12,223 nt of DNA from contig NC_090614.1 in NCBI RefSeq assembly GCF_004359215.1, positions 2,964,154 through 2,976,376 of the forward strand, in the 5' to 3' direction. The DNA is from Bremia lactucae. Lineage: Eukaryota > Oomycota > Peronosporomycetes > Peronosporales > Peronosporaceae. Shown here one piece after another: positions 6,400 to 12,223 of the stretch (position 1 is the stretch's first letter; each line of letters opens with the position of its first letter). The notes under the pieces are model-generated. The model was not told the DNA's origin and searched no databases. It saw only the letters and a list, made by a program, of their open reading frames with translations. A program made the position numbers and the translations under genes.

Positions 6400-6913
6400 T
6401 GTAACGGGAATCGACGAATTTGTGGTTGCTAAACTTATTATGATAACTTAGCTTAAATAAATGTATCCCTTTTGAAAAGAAGCCGAAACATACCCGGAAC
6501 TGCTATGGAGAGTCGGAAGCATATTGCATGTGATGTAGCACACGTCGCTGGTGAACCGCCGTTGTGGTACATATACTTTACGGGTAAAATACCCTTATAT
6601 CCTACTCTAATTATTCTCCTTTTGATCTAAAGCGTCTAGTGCCTTCCTAAGGCTTGCGCATTGATCTGTGAGAGATAAAAGCTTTCTAAGGTACATACGG
6701 CTTTTACGAACCCTGAATCCCTTGAACTAGAATTCCTTAAGCAATAGCTTGTGCCACTATCTGAGTTTTTAAGCCTATTAGTTCTATAGAACTAAAAGAC
6801 TCTTTGAGCTCAAAATTTTTCCTTGACTTAAGAAGCGAGATAGCTCCGCTTCACCTGGTATACATCGTAGTCAATCTACGCCTGAGTCTTTTTAAGACTT
6901 AGCCTTTACTGAA
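6400..6913 (+). repeat. Candidate 5' LTR and leader of copy 2 (boundaries uncertain)
   Basis: Another LTR-type start, TGTAACGGGAATCG, lies at 6400, about 510 bp before the gag start at 6914. That spacing would suit a 5' LTR plus leader. No matching 3' terminus (CCCGTTACA) is seen; TTCA near 6850, two bases before TGGTATACAT, is one possible LTR end and primer-binding site, but this is weak. The stretch contains a perfect 18-bp palindrome (6778-6795), a GGGTA/TACCC inverted repeat near 6580 and AGTCTT/AAGACT near 6890. No open frame of note occurs. The 6303-6399 segment before it has nothing recognisable. Confidence 0.35.
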
Positions 6914-7743
6914 ATGAAAACGTTTTTAGAACTTCCAGAGGCGCAACGCACAGCGTATGACAAGGTCAAAACTTTGTTTGGGCTTGAGCATATAGAGTTC
7001 ATTATGTCCCAGGGACCAGAGGATTTGCATGCAAGGCTTGAAGCCTTAATGGGATATGAATCCTCCCTGATCGGACAGCTTTAAGATCACCTTGCGGCAT
7101 CTATGCCAACTCGGTACATCTATGTACCTCATTCAGAGCCTAATAATCACCCTCTAGTTGTCAATGTGAAGACAGAATACCTCCCTTTTTGGATTAGGCA
7201 GATGGAGATGTCCGTCTTGTGGCTATGGCCATGTTAATGATCGGAGATCGAGCCATGGAGTGGGCACTTTTGTGCAGCACGTCCATAACCGACACTTTTT
7301 CCTCATAGAATTCGCTGAAGCAGCAAATGACCAGCAAATTTGCACCGCCTGATCAGGCTTTTCGCATGCGATCACAGCTCATAGCGACTCGACATGATAA
7401 ACGAAACCTAGGAGACTATGTCTAGGGGTTGAGAACTCCCATCGCAACTTTACATCAAGACCCGGTGCAAGAAGCAATTGCCGTAACAGTCTTTATAGGG
7501 GGGTGCAATGAGGGCGTTGCCCGGACGAAATTATTCCGATCCCATCCTGCTTCTTTCGAGGAAGCAGATGCCATAGCACTACACGCTGAGTTCAACTTCA
7601 AGTCTGCTCGTGTTAGTACGCCTGTTTACCGGATAAGCTCTTCGAGCACATGGGTACCGTCTAATAGACCGGAACTCATGAATCTAAGGCTCGTTGAGGA
7701 AGGAGAAGAGATATTCAAGTTGTGGAACAGCATAAGAACATCC
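6914..7743 (+). pseudogene. Gag capsid-like remnant (copy 2)
   Basis: The ATG at 6914 opens MKTFLELPEAQRTAYDKVK, ending at TAA 7082-7084. The same frame then gives LPFWIRQMEM. A frameshift near 7205-7222 moves to the frame holding MLMIGDRAMEWALLC, then (after TAG 7306) LKQQMTSKFAPPDQAFRMRS, then (after TAG 7423) TVFIGGCNEGVARTKLF and HPASFEEADAIALHAEFNF. These are the conserved blocks of Peronosporales gypsy Gag (W-ALL-C, FAPPDQA-R-R, FEEA--IAL). Gag would form the particle shell; here at least three stops and one frameshift make it non-functional. The identification rests on remembered family patterns. Confidence 0.8.
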
Positions 7744-7901
7744 TAAGATGTTATGTGTGCGAAAGCACCAAACATTCACGTCCAGCCTGTCCCCTACGAA
7801 AAACGCGTAAAGCTCGAAAGAGCACCCATTGCAACCTATACCAGAAATCTGGTACCAGTGGGAAAATGGCGATACCCAGTAGGTGCGGGGCGCCCTACTG
7901 A
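7719..7901 (+). pseudogene. Gag nucleocapsid zinc knuckle (copy 2)
   Basis: In a shifted frame relative to the capsid remnant, bases 7749-7790 encode CYVCESTKHSRPAC, an exact CX2CX4HX4C zinc knuckle, followed by a basic run (PLRKTRKARK). This nucleic-acid-binding motif ends retroelement Gag proteins. All four metal ligands are intact, though the flanking frame closes at TGA 7899-7901. Confidence 0.8.
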
Positions 7902-8348
7902 GGAAGACCTAGGCTCTGTTAAACCTCTAGAAGGTGAGAGTGCACAGGACCAAGCCTCGATTAGCTCAGTGCGTAATGGCACGGGGCGTGAGCACAAGCC
8001 TGGATTGTTAGTCGCTCAAGCGACTGTGAAGAGCTTTGATAAGCCATGGTCAATTTTAATTGACTCAGGAGCGTCTTGCAATTATGCTCGACGTCTTTCC
8101 ATTTAGGGAAGTCAACAACACGTCGAGGCGCTTAAAGCGCATAAAAGTGATACAATCACTGTTCGCTTAGCGACTAGGACTCGTGTCACTGTTTCTAAGG
8201 TTCCTTAGAGCTTAGGCATAAAGTTTCTGAATTTTGACAGTATAAAACGCTGTCTCGTCCTAATTTAGATTCGAGTTATGATCTCATCCTTCAAATGGTC
8301 TGGCTGAACGCCATGAGCTATGGAGCGATAGGAGGTCTTAGACGTTAG
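7753..8348 (+). pseudogene. Aspartic protease remnant (copy 2)
   Basis: The open frame 7753-8106 ends with a protease core start: WSILIDSGASCNYA, where DSGAS (8062-8076) holds the catalytic aspartate of retropepsin-type enzymes. The frame is stopped by TAG at 8104 and again at 8206. A one-base shift then gives LDSSYDLILQMVWL (8265-8306), matching the YDLILGMxWL block that closes this domain; the usual glycine is replaced (IL-Q-M). The protease would cut the polyprotein. It is broken, but its order after the zinc knuckle is normal. Confidence 0.78.
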
Positions 8349-8450
8349 GCGCCACGCGCAATGTTCGTAGCAAAGTTTTGGAGAGTGATTAACCCACCTT
8401 TGCTAGGCAACAAAGCGCTATTGGCGCGGATCATTGACTGAGTCTGTCAG

Positions 8451-9023
8451 TGTCTTTAATATTGAAAAGTCTGAGTTAATAAACTTCGATGTTGAAAACA
8501 TTCATTCTGAGCCGACACAGAAGAAGGAAGTAAAACGGCACGTACTCCGTCGAGTTACACTCGTTGTAATGACGATATACCGAATCCTGAAAGCATTCTT
8601 GGCCTAAGGCCGAGTCAGCAATGGTGTAATATTTCTGAGATACGTGAAGTAGCGCGTCTTAGTCCTCCGAGTGTGGTCGGCCGAGGTGCCACCATACTGA
8701 GTGTCAGTAGTGACACTATTGTCGGTTCGCCAGGACCTCAAGGGTGCAATATCCCTGAAATCTGTGAAGTGTCACGTCTAAGTCCACCGAGTGTGGTTAG
8801 CCGAGATGGCACCATACTGAGGGTCAATAGTGACACTATTGGCGGTTCGCCAGGGCATCTTGGGTCAGACTCTATTAATGCACGCGAAGCGACACGTAAA
8901 CGTTCGCTGAATAAGGAAGTTAAGTTACCTAACTCCTTGTCGGATGTCGAATTAGACACCATGTCTGGTATAGAACTTATGCAGGCGGAAAAATTCGGGG
9001 ACGTGGATGTCCCGGCTAGTTAG
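8451..9023 (+). pseudogene. Protease-RT linker fragment with internal duplication (copy 2)
   Basis: A frameshifted linker lies between protease and RT. A short frame with VFNIEKSELINFDVENIHSE (from about 8453) shifts near 8520-8560 to the frame giving RCNDDIPNPESILGLRPSQQ, and continues open to TAG at 9021. It encodes two 40-residue near-copies (CNISEIREVARLSPPSV... and CNIPEICEVSRLSPPSV...) and a tail ending EKFGDVDVPAS. No catalytic motif is present. Linkers of this kind appear in Peronosporales gypsy elements as I remember them; function unknown. Confidence 0.6.
8625..8864 (+). repeat. 120-bp tandem duplication, two units
   Basis: Units 8625-8744 and 8745-8864 align without a gap over 120 bp, including GAGTGTGGT, CACCATACTGAG and TAGTGACACTATT blocks. 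The differences are mostly single substitutions, and the reading frame is preserved in both, so the duplication arose while the frame was under selection, or is old within the element family. Confidence 0.9.
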
Positions 9024-9304
9024 AGGAGTATTGTCTCTACTCCAAGACAGTGGAAACGCTAAGCGATTATACCCTTACAAAATGATGCGAGTGAGCAATT
9101 ATAGATGCTTGTGAATAGTGTAACCGGTAAGACTGAGGGAAAAGTTAGCTTAGCGGCAATCCCTTCATTACATGCTCTTTTAAAGCTAGATAAAATGTCT
9201 ATTGAGGAGTACGGCCGAGCCTTAGAGACAAACGACTTGTTTAATATGGTAATCATTCCACCGACGATTGAGTAAACTCATCGTCACTTCTGGACGAACT
9301 GTCC

Positions 9305-9853
9305 TAGATGACACAAAAGCTGATGCCACTATACCAGCACAACCCCATTCCTAGAAAGGATGTTCTCCAGAACAATACGGTGGAATGTACGATGTACAGT
9401 GCACTTGACTTTGTCGATTATTATTACCAACTGCTCATGCGAGCAAGCGATATCCCGCTTACAGCGGTTAGCACCCCAAGCGGAATGCTATGCGAGTAGT
9501 TGGATATGCCACAAGGGCTTTACAACGCCCCGGCAACATTTAATCGTCTAGTAACGCAACTGTTCCGCCCTCGTCGAGGTTATGCACAGACTTATTTTGC
9601 TGGAATTTTTGTCCACAGTCGTGCGAAGCAGGGTCGGTCGGACATGTAAAATCATTACTACTATTTGCGAGCAGTGCTCGACTGTATGCGCACAAGTATA
9701 TTGTATGCCAATGCATCAAAATTCATTTTTGGCGCAGTCGAAATTCCTTTCTTAGGGTGCTTCATTGGGAAGAGAGGCCTAAGAATGAAACACGCTAAGG
9801 TTAAATCCACAGAAGTTTTGGTTCCTAAAAACCAAAAGGATTTGCGTAAGTAA
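9305..9853 (+). pseudogene. Reverse transcriptase remnant, N-terminally deleted, catalytic site lost (copy 2)
   Basis: Before it, 9104-9274 holds a linker piece (VSLAAIPSLHALLKLDKMSI). The RT begins abruptly at about 9305, with the fingers region missing, then NPIPRKDVLQNN, ALDFVDYYYQLLMRASD (motif A; the first catalytic Asp, codon 9407-9409, retained), VSTPSGM, MPQGLYNAPATFN and IPFLGCFIGKRGL. The YxDD box at 9593-9604 reads YFAG, so both motif C aspartates are gone. One frame runs from 9308 with stops at 9497, 9647 and 9851 but no frameshift. The domain would copy element RNA to DNA; it cannot do so here. Confidence 0.85.
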
Positions 9854-9874
9854 TTAAATCTCGCCAATTATTAG

Positions 9875-10273
9875 CACAAATATAGCGAAAATTACGCTGG
9901 TACGGCTAGGTCATTATATAATCTCCTTACAAAGGATATAGAATGGTGCTGGGCTAGCACAGAACATAATGCTTTTCAAGCAGTTCAGGATCGTCTTATC
10001 CACGCCCCAATTCTGGCACTACCGAATTCAAATTGGCCTTTCAGTGTCGTCTGTGACGCATCAGATTTTACCATTGGGAGTGCTTTGTTACAAACAGATG
10101 CTGATGTTCGTGAACGCATTATAGCGTTCGAATCTAGACATCTTAAAGCTGCGAAAAAGAACCACCCAGTTCATGACAAAGTGCTACTTGCTACAAAGGT
10201 TGCTTTCGTCAAATTCAGAGTTCATCTGTTCGGCTCTAAGCCGTTCGTGATAGATACAGATCACGCGCGATAA
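9875..10273 (+). pseudogene. RNase H domain remnant (copy 2)
   Basis: This continues in the RT frame after TAG 9872, open to TAA 10271. It contains the connection-like part (ENYAGTARSLYNLL), SVVCDASDFTIGSALLQ with the first catalytic Asp, VHDKVLLATK, where the usual Glu of DKELL is Val (codon 10181-10183), and FVIDTDHAR at the end. The next piece (RTATESPNLSQKM, 10274-10312) loses a segment, and the domain's end (KQNALADALSHRPDFE) appears in another frame at about 10340-10400. It would degrade the RNA strand of the RNA-DNA hybrid. Confidence 0.85.
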
Positions 10274-10406
10274 CGCACTGCGACTGAGTCGCCCAATCTA
10301 TCACAGAAAATGTCCGATACAGCTTCGAGTTGAAGCAAAAGACTGGCAAACAGAATGCTTTGGCCGATGCTTTATCACACAGGCCGGATTTTGAGCTCTA
10401 CATTTA

Positions 10407-10556
10407 ACGACTATAATGTCGCCTATTACTGGATTCATCCGTATGGCTTACGCCAAAGATGAACAGTGTGTAGCTCTGCTACAATGTTTAAAGAACTCTG
10501 ATTCAGGTATTAAATTGCCGGCACGTTTGCGTGCAAGAACTCGCCTTCAGCTTTAG
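10407..10556 (+). pseudogene. Tether between RNase H and integrase (copy 2, truncated)
   Basis: The frame gives MSPITGFIRMAYAKDEQCVA and ends IKLPARLRARTRLQL before TAG 10554-10556. The first part matches the usual segment leading from RNase H to the integrase zinc-binding domain in these elements. The expected integrase never follows; copy 3 protease sequence takes over near 10540. Confidence 0.6.
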
Positions 10557-10690
10557 AAACTTCGTTTGTAAAGAGAAGTTCACAGTGCTAGGTATGAAAA
10601 GTCCATATGACCTCATCCTAGGCATGCCATGGTTGGCAAAATACCAACCATGGATAGACTGGCGTACATGCACAGTTGCGAACACTACGC
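10540..10690 (+). pseudogene. Protease C-terminal piece of a third gypsy fragment (copy 3)
   Basis: The frame encodes FVCKEKFTVLGMKSPYDLIL followed by GMPWLAKYQPWIDWRTCT, the closing block of the aspartic protease (YDLILGMPWL). It lies just after the copy 2 tether, so element order is violated: a new, 5'-truncated pol starts here. The block is closer to the expected pattern than its counterpart in copy 2 at 8265. A frameshift near 10690 leads into the RT frame. Confidence 0.8.
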
Positions 10691-11144
10691 AGGGCACCGG
10701 AAGGGAGAGGATGTGCTCCTGCGCGAGACGTATGCAACTGATGTCGTGTCGAAAACAGTCGAGGGTGCGCCATCGGGATGTCAAACGTCACCAATTCCTA
10801 CCCAGCTCTTGGAGACTGGGATATTGAAAAGGGCAATGACAAGTAGTCACGGCGAGCCGACAGTCATCGGGCACGAAATCGACCTCGAACCTGGCGCCAA
10901 GTATTGTATGACCAGGCAATGGCCGTTGCTAAAAGAACAAGTCGATTATATCGATGAGTTCTTCGACAAGCGAACCAAGGCGGGACATAGGCGTGAGAGC
11001 AAATCGCCTCACTGCAGCCCGACCTTTTGTGTGCGTGAAGCCACAGGTGGATGGCGCGTGGTTCATGCTTACAATAAGCTGAACACGGCGACCATACCGG
11101 CGCAAACGCCAATCCCGCGGAAAGATGTCTTTAGAACTCCATGA
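10629..11144 (+). pseudogene. Reverse transcriptase, N-terminal part (copy 3)
   Basis: The meaningful part of this frame starts near 10690. After a short linker it has GHEIDLEPGAKYCMTRQWPL, KAGHRRESKSPHCSPTFCV, GGWRVVHAYNKLNTATIPAQ and PIPRKDVF: the fingers and early palm of a Ty3/gypsy RT. Copy 2 lacks this part. The protease-RT linker is much shorter than in copy 2 (about 170 bp versus over 700), suggesting deletion. The frame stops at TGA 11142-11144. Confidence 0.85.
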
Positions 11145-11690
11145 GAAAATCAACTGTCCTCTTTGCGTTGGATTTGAAGAATGGCTAATGGCTACTCTCA
11201 GGTAATCATGAGAGAGTCCGATGTAGCCGAAATGGCAGTAAGCACCCCAAGCGGTATGCTTTGGGAGTGGCTTGTGATGTCCCAAGGTTAAAAAAACCCC
11301 AGCGACATTCAACCGGGGATGGCTCACGTGATGCGTCAGCACCGTGCCGCGCGCTTCATTACTTTGACGATGTATTTGTGCACATTAGGGCCGAGGACGG
11401 GCTGAGCGCAATGGAGTCGCACAAGCGTCATTTAGACGCTGTGTTGTAGACTTTGAAGGACGCCCAGTTATACGTTAACTTGCAATAGTGCGTCATAGGG
11501 GTCCTTGCGATACCTGTGCTGGGTTGCATCGTAGGTATACATTGTGTACGAGCAGACCCAGACAAGGTAAAATTAGTAAGGAATGGCCAATCTCACGGCA
11601 CGTGAAGGATTTGCACCAATTGCAAGGGCTCGCTAATTACTTGCATAAATATAGCAAGAATTATGCTAAGCAAACTAAACCATTATCTGA
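11145..11690 (+). pseudogene. Reverse transcriptase, palm to connection (copy 3)
   Basis: Pieces in several frames: ALDLKNG (about 11165-11185, motif A, with the catalytic Asp), broken by a tandem ATGGCTA duplication; then SDVAEMAVSTPSGMLWEWLV; then YFDDVFVHIRAEDG (YFDD at 11360-11371, both catalytic Asp intact); then VLGCIVG and VRADPDKVKLV with a stop before it at 11486; then KDLHQLQGLANYLHKYSKNY to PLSDLLK. The pieces occur in the correct order, so this is one domain broken by indels and stops rather than a mosaic. Confidence 0.82.
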
Positions 11691-12223
11691 TCTCCTAAAA
11701 AGGACACAGAATGGGTTTGGTTAAAAGAACAAGAAGATGCGTTCACATCAGTGAAGCAATCTCTTGTAGAGGCACCGGTCTTGGCATTGCCAGACGCGGA
11801 TAAGCCCTTTAGCGTCGTCTGCGATGCAAGTAATTTTGCAATCGGCAGCGCGCTCATGCAGAAGGATGACGACGGCGTTGACCGTGTCATCTCTTATCAG
11901 TCCCGGCTATTAAAAGCCGCGGAACTGAATTACCCTGTGCATGACAAAGAGCTACTTTCAATAAAGTATGCTCTTGTCAAGTTTCGTGTGCACCTATTGG
12001 GCACCGAACCATTTGTGGTTTATACGGATCACGCATCACTGCGGACCGCAATAAACTCACCGCACCTCTCGCCTAGAATGGCAAGATGGCTCACATTCTT
12101 CTCTGAATTTAATTTCAAAGTTGAATATAAGCCGGGTAAGTCGAATGTCTTGGCTGACGCTTTATCGCGCAGACCAGACTTCGAGGTTAGACACCAGGAA
12201 AGTGTGTCTAGTGCGAAAGCACA
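11691..12223 (+). CDS. RNase H domain (copy 3), open to the window end
   Basis: The frame is open from 11691 to the last base, so the 3' end lies outside the window. It begins KDTEWVWLKEQEDAF after a one-base frameshift at the A-run 11697-11700, then VVCDASNFAIGSALMQ (catalytic Asp codon 11823-11825), HDKELLSIKYALVKF (Glu 11949-11951), YTDHASLRTA (Asp 12027-12029) and KSNVLADALSRRPDF (Asp 12156-12158). All four expected catalytic acidic residues are present. In life this would be part of the pol polyprotein; here it cannot be expressed with RT because upstream frames are broken. Confidence 0.88.

Noticed and set aside
10929..11342. 137-codon minus-strand ORF
   Set aside because: It lies opposite clearly recognisable RT sequence and has no protein-like features of its own.

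Overview
The window looks like a repeat-rich, gene-poor stretch of an oomycete nuclear genome, probably in the Peronosporales (Phytophthora or downy mildew type). Three things suggest this. The Ty3/gypsy (Metaviridae-type) pol fragments match what I remember of Peronosporales elements. Several repeats begin with TGTAACGG, one bounded by CCCCGTTACA. The one convincing host gene has an oomycete-style initiator plus flanking promoter motif just before its start codon. The species assignment is inference, because no search could be run.

Layout: (1) 1-2975 is the 3' part of a Ty3/gypsy element, called copy 1 here. It holds the integrase C-terminal half, a linker, a chromodomain separated from the integrase by one in-frame TGA, a roughly 1 kb interval, a polypurine tract and a 3' LTR starting at 2444. 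The interval is not empty: its minus strand carries a decayed but protein-like antisense gene running from 2312 down to about 1316. A second antisense ORF (1180-815) with a coiled-coil-like and an Arg/Ser-rich half lies inside the integrase linker. (2) 2976-4080 is mostly non-coding, with strong inverted repeats and a possible two-exon cysteine-rich minus-strand gene fragment (4081-3520). (3) 4081-5407 is a plus-strand gene for a secreted glycine-rich repeat protein, interrupted by one frameshift near 5050. (4) 5876-6302 is an LTR-like repeat bounded by a perfect 10-bp inverted terminal repeat and packed with hairpins. A further TGTAACGGG start lies at 6400. (5) 6914-10556 is a heavily decayed gypsy copy 2 (gag, zinc knuckle, protease, protease-RT linker with a 120-bp tandem duplication, RT, RNase H, tether). 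(6) From about 10540 to the end is a third gypsy fragment, copy 3 (protease end, RT, RNase H). It abuts copy 2 directly in the same orientation and runs off the window.

Nothing here works as an operon. The retroelement parts are mostly non-functional: copy 2 has lost the RT catalytic aspartates, and copy 3 is frameshifted in RT. Copy 3's RNase H domain and copy 1's integrase C-terminal region remain open. The candidates for something undescribed are the antisense gene between the chromodomain and the polypurine tract of copy 1, the hairpin-array architecture shared by sequence-unrelated LTR-like repeats, and the glycine-rich secreted protein gene among the retroelements.
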